Positions 1-9,497 of a DNA stretch of 36,436 nucleotides are shown one piece after another. Source of the DNA: Acrasis kona (Eukaryota; Heterolobosea; Eutetramitea; Acrasida; Acrasidae); assembly GCA_026419775.2 (NCBI GenBank), contig JAOPGA020001313.1, positions 1 to 36,436 of the forward strand. Reading direction: 5' to 3'. Numbering within the stretch: position 1 is the first letter of the stretch; every line of letters starts with the position of its first letter. The translations under genes and the position numbers were made by a program. The notes beneath the pieces were generated by a model that ran no database searches, was not told the DNA's origin, and saw nothing but the letters and a program-made list of their open reading frames with translations.

Positions 1-3000
1 CCACGTGGTTGGAGAAATCCATATTGAAGCTGTTACGTGCCAAAATGGCGGTGGAGTTGCTGCCGATTTCGATATCGGTTACAATGTTGGATTGACTACG
101 ATCTCTCAATTCTCCCAACGTCCATTCGACGAATCCTGATACGCTCAAGGTTCTTCTTTGTTTGGAATTGTTTTTGAGTTTGATAAAGATGACCTTGACT
201 GGTTCGTTCTGTGGCACGAACACTAGAGTGTCGCTCATGATTCCGCTGTAGGAGTGTTGCCAGGTCGAATAACCCATGCCGTGACGAATGGCATATGGAT
301 TATTGTCCATGACTGGTTGGGGCATGGGCGACCAGAACTTACCGGTTGTTTCGTCACGAATGTAGAACGTTTCTCCGGATCCATCGACCACAATGTCGTT
401 GTTCCATGGAGATAAACGATATTCGTGAGCGTTATCGAACCATGTGTAGGCGCTTCCCTTCTCGCTCACTACGGTTCCGAATTGTTCGTTGGCGATCACG
501 TTGACCCATGGTTGAGGCGTGGCCAAGCATTTTGGATTCTTCTTATCGAGCATGATGACGTATTCCTTTTCCTTCTTGTCGAATCCACCAAGATCGTTCA
601 CAAGCGTTAATTTACGATCTTCGAGCGATGGAATGACATCGAGCGATGGATCGATCGGTAATGATTCGGTTGCGGTTGGTACCAACATGGGCACGATTGT
701 TTCCTTTGTGCTAGCGCGATCGATTTGATCGGTCAAGCTTCCACCGTTATCGCTGAATACTACTCTGCTGACTGCATATAACAAGATGCTTTCTGCCTCC
801 GTTAATTGTTCTCCACGAATGGTATGAATGCCACCATTCTTTCCGGTCACGTCTGCGGTCTCCTTGCTGCTGGCTACCAATTGCATCAAATTGTGTTGCA
901 GCTCGTCTCTGTAAGATGCAGTTTCGTCGTTCCAAATGACCAAGTCGTATACCAATCCCTTGTATCTCAAGTAAACGTGTGCTTGAAGACATTGTTCGAT
1001 GAGACCCAAATTCTGAACATCTCCGATTCTCACCAACATGATTGGCAAATCACCAGAAATTCCAAATCTCCATAACGACGATTGGTTTCCTCTATTCTTG
1101 GCAATCAATCCGGCACTTGCTCTGTAACGACTCGAAGAGTATAGCAAACAACCGGCCAATCTTGCAAACAATTGGGCTTCGATTTCGGTGATGCCCAATT
1201 TGAAACATAATTTCTCGCTGCTGATCCACGAATAATTAATCACTCTGTTGGTGTATCTCTTGTTTTGGTACTTATCGATCACCTTGATGGCTTCTTCTCT
1301 GCTGAACGCAACTCCGGTCACGAAATCAACGTGAACGGTCTTCTTGGGTAGGATCTTTACTTGTTGACGAATGGATATGATGGGATCCAATGGGAATCCT
1401 TGGGTGTTGTCCAAATCGATCAAATCCGTTTGTAAACAAGCTGGCGATTGCATGGAATGACCACGACCGATGAATTTATAACGATCCGTTTCGAAACTCA
1501 TCTTGTGACATGCCGTCTTGGGTTCGTGGAGCAACATGATGTGGAATGCCCACACCACTCTTTCTCCATGACTTCTCGGTTGTCTAGAAGCCAATATGGC
1601 ATTCTTGTCCTGTAAGATTTCCGTCTTGATGAACAAGTTGCTAAAGGCACGATGAGCTGCATCGGCTCTGCCTTGTCCCAATACAATCTCGCCATAAGTT
1701 GTCAATTCGATGGTACGGTTGCTGGTGCCGTTATTGGTCAAATTGACTCTTCTCACTTCGACATCATCGTGCGAAGAAACGCTCACGATGGTTTCGCTCA
1801 AAATGTTGTTTTCGTTTCTCTTGAATTCGGCTTTGGCTTGCGAGAACATGACCTTGTAATTAGAGTCGGCGGGACCCATGATGGGACTGGATGTGGTGGA
1901 CCAAATGTTTTTGGTATCGACGTCGCGTAGGTAACAACTGATGCCGTATCCATCTAGAGTGACATCTTCTCTCCAACGAGTAACGTTCAAATCCTTCCAA
2001 CGCAATTGTCCACCGCCGTGCGTGCTGATCATCACGTGCAAGCGACCGTTGCTCAATAAATGAACTTCGGGTGCAGCTGCTAATTGAACGCCTACGAATC
2101 TTCTGTTGGACGATGGCAAGTCGTATTTGATATTTGCCCATCTGTCCTTTTCTTGAGCGTTTGGATTCGATACGTATGGAATCTTTGGAATCTTTTCTTG
2201 CAAGAGCAATTCGTTGGCGTGGAGCTCTGGCGTGTTGCTGAATCTCTTTTGCATGGGCTTGTCCAACAGAGCATAGGCCAATGCCAAGAAACTCATACCT
2301 TCGTGATGACTGAAGAAACTACGAATGGGTTGGAAGCTAATGTCGCCTCTCAAACGATGAGGAGTGAAATCGGCAGCTTCGATCATGCCGTAATTACCTC
2401 CGAATCCCTTTTGGTGCAACAGCATTAGATTTTGACTGGCTTGTAGTGGCAATACCATGAGCGCCATGACGCTAGCGTATGGAGCAATGACGAGATCGTT
2501 ACTGAGACCACGTTTGAGACCCAATCCAGGCACACCGAATGGTCCGTATTGGTACACCAATCCAGCGTCCATCATGTTGTAAGCAGATTCTGAAATACCC
2601 CACGGTACTTTCTTTTGTTCACCGTATTCAATTTGACGCTTGACGACGCTAGTGTAGGTTTGATCCAATAAGGTTCCTGGAATAGTTGGCATGACCAATA
2701 GAGGCATCAAGTACTCGAACATACTACCTGACCAGGACAATAGGGCTGGTTTTTGAGCTTGTTGAGTCAACAAACGACTCATGCTGAACCAATGCTTGAC
2801 TGGGAATTGTCCCCTTGCGATTCCTACGTAACTACACAAACGAGCTTCGCTGCAGAAAACGTCATAATAGGCCTTATCGAGAGACTTGTGATCGACGTTG
2901 TAACCGATTGCAATCAAGTTTCTGGTCTCGTTGTACATGAAACTAAAATCTTGATCGGCGTAATCGTTGCACATGTCGGCTAGCGAACTCAAGTGGTCCA

Positions 3001-6000
3001 CTCTTTCTTGTGCGCTCTCTGCTGTCGTACGAATGGCATCGTTTAATTTCTGTAAGAACTTGACTGTATCTGCGTTGGGAGTGGCGATTGATTTGTTGAC
3101 CTTTTCCAAATTCAATTGAGATTTGATTTGGACCAATTGTGAAATGTTGGATTGGAATCCTAGAGTGTTGTATTTTTGTTTGAACTCGATGACTGCTGGT
3201 GCGCTGGAATTGACAATTTCTTGAGGTAATGGCATGGTGACCCATGGTGCGAATTTCTTGATTTCGTTTCTAATGTTGCTCAATGATGTGGAAATTGAAT
3301 TTGCATAATAGAGCATCGTCATTTCGCAAGTCTCGGCAATGTTTTCTTCCAACACGTCCTCTTCGATGATGACCTCTTCTCTGGCTTGATTCATTTTTTG
3401 TTTTTCGACCACTTTGGAAATGTGTTGAGTGAGGTCGACCAGAGGTTTGTTCACTCTATCTAACCATTGGTTCACATCAGCACCAGTCATTGGTGGTTTG
3501 GTAAATTCTCTTTTTAGGGATGCAATGTTAGACTCCACTGCCTTGTAATCAAATTCTTCCAAATCCTCTTCGTCCTCTTCTTCTGCCTTTTTGCGCTGAG
3601 CGATCAACTCTTCGAGCACCAATAAATTATCGCCCAATCCACTAAAGGTGTTTTCGCTGAGGATGGGTCTATCGATGAACTCCAATAATGAAGTTCTCAA
3701 CAAGACCAACAAACCTACCAAATTACCAGAATCAACTGCGGATACGTAACGTGGTAAAAGTGGTTTCAAATCAGCAGTGTCGTACCAATTGTAAAAGTGA
3801 CCTCTGAAGCGATCCATTTTCGAAAGGGTCAATAGCGTCTTGGTGACGCGATCGATGGCATCGGCTATCGTGGTGTAACCAAAGTCGCTGGCGGCAATAA
3901 AACTCAAAAGAGCCATGCCGATATTCGTTGGCGAAGTTCTTCTTGCCAAAACTGGTTTGGGGAATTCTTGGAAGTTATCGATCGGTAAGTAATTGTCTTC
4001 TTCTCTGACCCATGCTTCAAAGAATCTAAATGTCTTTCTGGACAGAGCCTTGAGGAATAGGATATTTTCTTGTGGAAGGTCGCTCATGGATTCCTTCTCG
4101 ATCACTTCTTGATCTAGCGGTGCGCTCAACCATGCAGCGATTGCTGTCGACGATAACCAACTGGCCAAGAATGCGTAGCTCAATACAATGTTGACGATGA
4201 AAGTTAACCATCCGTTGGCGGCGTGTTGATTGGTCAAGAATTGTTTGATCATGATCAAGGAAACTGCAATGGCGATCGAGGGTTCGACCCACATGGTGCG
4301 ACTGAAGGTGACGACTGGGTTCGAAGCTTTGAAATTAGCTGCTGCTGCAGTAGATGTGGTCCATTCCAATAATCCCTTTCCAGAAATGTGAATGCGATAT
4401 AGAGATCTGACGATGGCATCCACGTTGTTGTAAGCATCGAATGGCAAAAACACGACGTTGACTGCGGTGTCGATCGCTCTTCTCATGGCGCTGAATTTAA
4501 TGTTCTTCAAATGAATTTCGTAGCTAACGTCCTCTTGCTTCATGATGCATTCTTCCAAGAATCCCATCAAGTTGGGAACGATCCACACGCTCAATACGGA
4601 AGCGATTAGAGTCGACGGGACGCCGCTGGTGAAGGGTGCTTCTAACCATCCATAAACAATCACGAACAGCATGGCCAAGGGTACCAAACTTCTTCTCAAA
4701 TTATCAAAAATCTTCCATTTGGATACCAAATGTAAAGTGTTGCGGCGAAGTCCCTTTGCTAATGGAACGAATGGTAGGATCCATTGTGCAATTTGCCAAT
4801 CTCCTCTCACCCAACGATGTCTTCTCGAAATTTCCGTTGCATAGCTCGATGGATACTCTTCGATCAATTCGACGTCGCTGACCAATCCAGAACGAATGTA
4901 ACATCCCTCCAATAGATCGTGACTCAAGATGCGATTTTGTGGCAATAGGTCGGTCATTAGTTTTTCGAAAACACCAACGTGGTAGAGACCCTTTCCGATG
5001 AAACTTCCTTCGTCGAATAAATCTTGATAAACGTCGCTCACTTCCTTGGTGTATGGATCCAAACCAGAATCGTAGGAATTGATTTTGGCATAAATGGACT
5101 TGTGTGCGCCGGTCAATCCAACGCTGACTCTTGGCTGTAACAATCCGTAACCACTCACCACGCGTCCCAACTTGTCGTCGATGATGGGCCTGTTCAAAAC
5201 GTGCGCGGCGGTTTCGATCATCTTGCGACCGGCATCGCTCGGCAACATGGTGTCGGTGTCCAAAGTGATCACGTACTTGATGGTCTTGACGATGCTCAAA
5301 TCTCCAATCAAGACGCTGAACGAGTCCTTGCTTCCTCCTCTCAACAAACTGTTGAATTGTTCAATCTTTCCTCTCTTGCGTTCCCATCCCATCCATACGT
5401 TATCGGTCTTGTTGAACGTACGTTTGCGGTGGAACAAGTAGAACGTGCTAGTGTAGCCTTCGACGTTGGGATACATTTGATTGAGCTCGTTGATTCCTTT
5501 GGAAATCAAATCGACTAGTTCTTGATCGTTGGGTGCGTTTTCGGTCTTGCTGTCTACGAAATCGGTGATCAAACCAAAGTACATGTTCTTGTCGCGGTTG
5601 ACTAGGTAGCGAACTTGTAAATCTTCGATCAGCTCCTTGACTCCGTTGGGACTGGTCAACATGGTCGGCACGACCACCATGGTGCGTTCTTCGTCTGGGA
5701 TGCCCTTGTGGAAATCCATTCTCGGTAACAATCTTGGTCCCTGAACGTGGACGACCAAGTAGTTGACCAAGCTGACTGCGAATTGAGATCCGACCAATGC
5801 GAGCGCACCGATCAACATTAACGTCCATACGCTAGCGAACGCAAAAACGCTATCCTCGCTCACGATGCCCAAAACGGTAACGACGAACAAGAAGGTGAAG
5901 AAGGCTACGCAAATGATGTAACCGATTCCTGCATCGATTCCAAACCTCTTGTATAACTTCTCTCTGAAACCAATCTTGTAGTGTTGAGAGTCGCGTAGTT

Positions 6001-7273
6001 GGCGCAAACCGACGGGGTCCAACAACCAGTAGCCGACGTGGGTCTTTCTTTGGTCGAGCTTGTAGTTGAAATGTTTGTCCAAGGGATCGGTGGTGACTCC
6101 GGTTTCGTTCTGTGCGCGGTTGCACATCTTGATGACTGCTTGTGCGACTTCGCTCTCTTCAATCTTGTTGTGGTTGGCCAAGCGCTCCACTGCGTGACGG
6201 CAGGCATCCCTGGTGTCAAAGTCTTGGGTGGCATAAATTCCTGATGGGTCCTGCTTGAGGATGGATTCGGTGACGCTCAATTGTTCAACAAAGTCCTTCC
6301 ACGAGTGAGTGTTGACGAAACGCAAGGAGGTGATGCTGTTGCGGATGCTGATCTGGTTGACGTAGTTGGTGTGGCGTTGACTCCTGCAGATCTGGTCGAC
6401 GTCCAAACCCTTGTTGCTGACCTGTTGTTCTATCCAAGTGTTGATGACGCTCAACAATGGGTTGCTTCCTTGCAGGCGTTGGGTGATCTGGACGACGAAG
6501 GAGTTTGTGATCTTTGGGTCGCTCTGGCTCATCTGGAACAAGATCTCGACTACGTTCTTGCTGCTGTTGTCAGCGCTCTGTAGGAGACGGTCGGCCCAGG
6601 TGTCGGCGAGGTTGCAGTCCTCACGACGTGATATAATGTCGTCGGCTACGTGACGAATGTTCTCCAAGAGACCCAGACGCAACATGATCGGAATACCCCA
6701 TAGCTCTCCCAGGGTCAGCTTCTTCTTGCTTTGGTAGCTCTTGACGAATTGGAAAATGTTATCTTCGGTGATTTGACCGTTGACGAGGTTGATCAGTTCC
6801 AAGACCAAACCATAGATTCTTGGTAGACCGGCTACGTTGGTGTTCTCGAGACGTGGCATCTCCTTTGAGTATCCGGCGGGCAAATGTTTCTTGGCCATGT
6901 GTATCTGCTCGGTTATCATCCAAAAATTGTCAACGAGCCATTCGTCGCTGGAGGTGATGCGGCGACCGCTCATGATTGCATCGTTGATGATGTCATACGC
7001 CTGATTTAGAACTTTGACGTTCTCCATGAGTCTCTGAATCAGAGCTGGCTTGTCCTTCTTGTCGGTGATGATGTGATAGTCGGCGAGCGTCTTGGCATAG
7101 TGGTTTAATTGTGTCAAACTGACGTCATCTGCGTTGGGTACATTTTCATCACTCATTAATTCTTCTAACTCGGCCACAATACTTTGGCTTCTCCTCAAAG
7201 AGGTTAAGCTTGGTGTTGATGGCGATCTTCGCTTATTGGGCGATAGTGATGAAAAAGAGATGCTCGTCTTCAT
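1..7273 (-). CDS. Cyclic beta-1,2-glucan synthase-like protein (GT84 + glycoamylase-like + GH94-type), 3' end off window
   Basis: The frame is open from an ATG at 7273 (in-frame stop just upstream at 7276-7274) to the window edge: 2,424 codons, no introns. Domain order matches bacterial NdvB/Chv cyclic beta-1,2-glucan synthases, which polymerise UDP-glucose at a membrane and cyclise the chain. Visible marks: helical N-terminal region (to about residue 430, including DEWLVDNFWMITEQ); two membrane helices about 440-500; GT84 with the LDTDT metal-binding motif near residue 668 and RRHRWVRGDWQ near 818; further helices about 855-910 and 985-1050; RFRGHFYNWYDT near 1165; an acidic stretch near 1230; glycoamylase-like domain about 1450-1700 (FGVPGLGLKRGL, FFSHHEGMS); a first GH94-type N-domain from about 1735 (TRWREDVTLDGYG); the start of a second near 2275 (YRLSPWNND). 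The bacterial proteins are about 2,800 residues, so the terminal GH94 domain should lie outside. An alternative in-frame ATG is at 7156. Product not proven; acquisition from bacteria is inferred. Confidence 0.9.
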   Translation of the reverse strand, partial: MKTSISFSSLSPNKRRSPSTPSLTSLRRSQSIVAELEELMSDENVPNADDVSLTQLNHYAKTLADYHIITDKKDKPALIQRLMENVKVLNQAYDIINDAIMSGRRITSSDEWLVDNFWMITEQIHMAKKHLPAGYSKEMPRLENTNVAGLPRIYGLVLELINLVNGQITEDNIFQFVKSYQSKKKLTLGELWGIPIMLRLGLLENIRHVADDIISRREDCNLADTWADRLLQSADNSSKNVVEILFQMSQSDPKITNSFVVQITQRLQGSNPLLSVINTWIEQQVSNKGLDVDQICRSQRHTNYVNQISIRNSITSLRFVNTHSWKDFVEQLSVTESILKQDPSGIYATQDFDTRDACRHAVERLANHNKIEESEVAQAVIKMCNRAQNETGVTTDPLDKHFNYKLDQRKTHVGYWLLDPVGLRQLRDSQHYKIGFREKLYKRFGIDAGIGYIICVAFFTFLFVVTVLGIVSEDSVFAFASVWTLMLIGALALVGSQFAVSLVNYLVVHVQGPRLLPRMDFHKGIPDEERTMVVVPTMLTSPNGVKELIEDLQVRYLVNRDKNMYFGLITDFVDSKTENAPNDQELVDLISKGINELNQMYPNVEGYTSTFYLFHRKRTFNKTDNVWMGWERKRGKIEQFNSLLRGGSKDSFSVLIGDLSIVKTIKYVITLDTDTMLPSDAGRKMIETAAHVLNRPIIDDKLGRVVSGYGLLQPRVSVGLTGAHKSIYAKINSYDSGLDPYTKEVSDVYQDLFDEGSFIGKGLYHVGVFEKLMTDLLPQNRILSHDLLEGCYIRSGLVSDVELIEEYPSSYATEISRRHRWVRGDWQIAQWILPFVPLAKGLRRNTLHLVSKWKIFDNLRRSLVPLAMLFVIVYGWLEAPFTSGVPSTLIASVLSVWIVPNLMGFLEECIMKQEDVSYEIHLKNIKFSAMRRAIDTAVNVVFLPFDAYNNVDAIVRSLYRIHISGKGLLEWTTSTAAAANFKASNPVVTFSRTMWVEPSIAIAVSLIMIKQFLTNQHAANGWLTFIVNIVLSYAFLASWLSSTAIAAWLSAPLDQEVIEKESMSDLPQENILFLKALSRKTFRFFEAWVREEDNYLPIDNFQEFPKPVLARRTSPTNIGMALLSFIAASDFGYTTIADAIDRVTKTLLTLSKMDRFRGHFYNWYDTADLKPLLPRYVSAVDSGNLVGLLVLLRTSLLEFIDRPILSENTFSGLGDNLLVLEELIAQRKKAEEEDEEDLEEFDYKAVESNIASLKREFTKPPMTGADVNQWLDRVNKPLVDLTQHISKVVEKQKMNQAREEVIIEEDVLEENIAETCEMTMLYYANSISTSLSNIRNEIKKFAPWVTMPLPQEIVNSSAPAVIEFKQKYNTLGFQSNISQLVQIKSQLNLEKVNKSIATPNADTVKFLQKLNDAIRTTAESAQERVDHLSSLADMCNDYADQDFSFMYNETRNLIAIGYNVDHKSLDKAYYDVFCSEARLCSYVGIARGQFPVKHWFSMSRLLTQQAQKPALLSWSGSMFEYLMPLLVMPTIPGTLLDQTYTSVVKRQIEYGEQKKVPWGISESAYNMMDAGLVYQYGPFGVPGLGLKRGLSNDLVIAPYASVMALMVLPLQASQNLMLLHQKGFGGNYGMIEAADFTPHRLRGDISFQPIRSFFSHHEGMSFLALAYALLDKPMQKRFSNTPELHANELLLQEKIPKIPYVSNPNAQEKDRWANIKYDLPSSNRRFVGVQLAAAPEVHLLSNGRLHVMISTHGGGQLRWKDLNVTRWREDVTLDGYGISCYLRDVDTKNIWSTTSSPIMGPADSNYKVMFSQAKAEFKRNENNILSETIVSVSSHDDVEVRRVNLTNNGTSNRTIELTTYGEIVLGQGRADAAHRAFSNLFIKTEILQDKNAILASRQPRSHGERVVWAFHIMLLHEPKTACHKMSFETDRYKFIGRGHSMQSPACLQTDLIDLDNTQGFPLDPIISIRQQVKILPKKTVHVDFVTGVAFSREEAIKVIDKYQNKRYTNRVINYSWISSEKLCFKLGITEIEAQLFARLAGCLLYSSSRYRASAGLIAKNRGNQSSLWRFGISGDLPIMLVRIGDVQNLGLIEQCLQAHVYLRYKGLVYDLVIWNDETASYRDELQHNLMQLVASSKETADVTGKNGGIHTIRGEQLTEAESILLYAVSRVVFSDNGGSLTDQIDRASTKETIVPMLVPTATESLPIDPSLDVIPSLEDRKLTLVNDLGGFDKKEKEYVIMLDKKNPKCLATPQPWVNVIANEQFGTVVSEKGSAYTWFDNAHEYRLSPWNNDIVVDGSGETFYIRDETTGKFWSPMPQPVMDNNPYAIRHGMGYSTWQHSYSGIMSDTLVFVPQNEPVKVIFIKLKNNSKQRRTLSVSGFVEWTLGELRDRSQSNIVTDIEIGSNSTAILARNSFNMDFSNHV

Positions 7274-8591
7274 CTATATTATTTCTCAAGGTGTTTGGTC
7301 TGGCAGACAGGAGTAACACTTGATCGATTTAATATATAAAATGTGGATGGGTTGTCAACTATGAACTAAATTTATCTGGCCTATGAGAGGTTGAGTTAAA
7401 TTTTACCTTTATTTGAACATTATTTTTGGGGTATATGGCGAGCGTGTATATTGCCTTTTCTCCTTATTGCGGATGGTGTCCAATCACACCCACGACAGAA
7501 AAGATACCATCACTGTATTGATTCTCTCCAATTTGAAAACTGAACGGTTATGTGTAATCGGCACGTATTAGGACCGCAATACAGCTCCTGGGAGTCAAGT
7601 TATATCAATCTCATGAGTAGACTGGTGCAAACGTGTCTTATGCGTTTTGAGTTGGCTGTGTTTAATTTAGAAAGTCAAATGAGGACTTTATACCCAATGT
7701 TACAAAGGTTCATAAAGAGAATACATGCGAAGTTATAAGACTCAAGAACTATGTTGGATACTGCGTTATTTGATATAATCTACATGAGGGAGAGAGTATA
7801 AAGATTAGACAGTTTTTGAACCCATTCATGATAGTTCTCAGATCAGTATTGTTCATACCAAGGTTTTAGTTGATTGTAATGGATTGTTAGACTACAAGTT
7901 TGCGGAAATGCAGAAGAGATATTGTCGCATTCATCAAAAAAGTGTTCATAGATGAAGATATTTCCGTCCCTTCTGCAGACTCTAATCAAGTAATTGACTA
8001 GAAGCGATCACGGCACAATTTCAAGAAATTGTACAGAAATTCAGGCAGTCGAACAAGACAGAAATGTACAAAAACGGTAATAAATTATGACTCCGTTTAT
8101 TTTTTATTCTTACTTCTAATAGAGATACGAAGGTGGGCATTCACACAGAGTTGATGAATTATATTAATTAAAGATCGACTTGACATCCCCAACAACACAT
8201 CCAACATAATTGTAACCTCCACACAAAGAATCAAACATATTAAATCCACCAATCAGCAAAGCGAATACCATTATGAATTAAAATAATCAACATTCATGGC
8301 AACCAAGCGAAAAAACCAGACCAACACTAAATTTTAACACTCACCTTTACTTTGTTTGAGACCGACCTCTTATGTTAAGTGTTAAAATTACTTTTGAAAA
8401 TCTTGAATAAGACGACAATGGTTCACTCTTGTGTACAATATCTCAAGCAATAAATTGAATTGTGTTATTTTCTTTGTTTAATTATTAAAGCTTCTTCATT
8501 TAAAATTAGAACAACAAACAGAGATATCGCCTTTGGATGCTTCTACTTGTTCGACATCCGCTCAAAAAAGTAAAAGTATTTTTGTAATGTA
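7274..8591. other. Intergenic spacer between glucan synthase and EXPERA gene
   Basis: This AT-rich spacer holds the 5' regions of the two divergent genes. I see no tRNA, transposon or convincing gene. Short open stretches occur in several frames between 7550 and 8010 (for example 62 codons at 7550-7738 plus), but none has a recognisable motif and they conflict with one another. On the minus strand a 35-codon frame runs 8271-8164 (starting MVFALLIGG, glycine- and hydrophobic-rich), with an AATAAA downstream near 8103. It could be the last exon of a small gene, but no upstream exon could be fixed. Confidence 0.5.
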
Positions 8592-9443
8592 ATGCTCCAC
8601 GGAGTTACGACTTCGACCTCTCAATTTCAATTCAGGAAACAACCGTGCGACCCTGTCATGTCAGTATCGAAGCGCAGTGAAAAATATGACTCCGTAGCTT
8701 CCGTGGGTTTAATGGACAGACCTTATGACTTTGCAATCATTGCATTCTATTCAGTTTTCACACTCACAACAGCCTTGATCGATTATCACAACGTTCTCGC
8801 TCCTGCCCTTGGCCAGACAGTTCGCGAGCTTTGTAAAGGAGTGTCTTGGAGGCCGTTGAACTGGCCACCACAAATTGTGACGGAAGTTTATCTATTGTGG
8901 GCTGACAGGGTAGATCCAATAATGGCAGAGAATCCAGTGTTTTGGCAGATTATGGAGTGGATTAATGTTGTCTTTCTTACTCCGGGTAACTTGATTATGA
9001 TCTATGCATTTGTCACGGGAAAGAGAAATTTCAGAGCATTTGGTCTGATCCACTGTACAGCTTTATTCTATAGTATGTTCTTGTGTCTGGGTACAGGATT
9101 ATATGGAGAGTTACCCGCTGCAAATAAGCTACAATTCACCATTGTGTACTCAATCTATGCCACGTTCCCAATTGTAATTTTCGCGAGACTTTGGCCCGAG
9201 ATTCCAAACGTGTTTGCCAAGGATGCAGTTAACAAGAAAAATATCTATCAAATTTTCATTCAATGGCTTGTTGGTGCCCACTTTATATTGTTTGTAGCAT
9301 ATGTTTACCATTGGTTGACGGTTGAGTGGGAGCCATTTAAGCAGTACCCTTCTTGGATGCCCTATGCAGAAATTGCTATAGAGAAATCAAATCACATTTT
9401 AAGGGAGGTATTCAGCTCAGCAAATAAATCAAATATTCTTTAA
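8592..9443 (+). CDS. EXPERA-domain (TMEM97/EBP-type) membrane protein
   Basis: This single-exon gene encodes 283 residues with about five hydrophobic helices (roughly 47-66, 124-145, 155-175, 188-205, 235-255). The pattern fits the EXPERA family, which includes the sigma-2 receptor TMEM97 and sterol isomerase EBP, ER/lysosomal proteins of sterol handling. Acidic residues placed as in TMEM97 are present: D64 in ALIDYHNVLAP, D108 in DRVDPIMAENP, and E122 leading into the helix that ends MIYAFVTG. Family members usually have four helices and about 180-230 residues, so the fifth C-terminal helix and the N-terminal extension are additions. A second ATG at 8658 (MSVSKRSEKYD) is an equally good start. 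An AATAAA lies inside the last codons (9423-9428). The gene converges on the SPATA20-like gene. Family good, substrate unknown. Confidence 0.7.
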   Translation: MLHGVTTSTSQFQFRKQPCDPVMSVSKRSEKYDSVASVGLMDRPYDFAIIAFYSVFTLTTALIDYHNVLAPALGQTVRELCKGVSWRPLNWPPQIVTEVYLLWADRVDPIMAENPVFWQIMEWINVVFLTPGNLIMIYAFVTGKRNFRAFGLIHCTALFYSMFLCLGTGLYGELPAANKLQFTIVYSIYATFPIVIFARLWPEIPNVFAKDAVNKKNIYQIFIQWLVGAHFILFVAYVYHWLTVEWEPFKQYPSWMPYAEIAIEKSNHILREVFSSANKSNIL

Positions 9444-9497
9444 TCTTTTACCAGAACACAAACAAATTGAAATTGAACCTAAATTTTATTTCAAAAT

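Noticed and set aside
425-6653. Many short plus-strand frames across the left 7 kb
   Set aside because: They lie opposite the continuous glucan synthase frame and have no motifs; they are shadows.
1-7273. Bacterial contamination joined to a eukaryotic contig
   Set aside because: No bacterial operon neighbours; the 5' flank is AT-rich eukaryotic-type spacer running into eukaryotic genes. Not excluded without reads.
7550-7738. 62-codon plus-strand frame in the spacer
   Set aside because: No motif, no supported splice partners, and neighbouring stretches are equally open in other frames.
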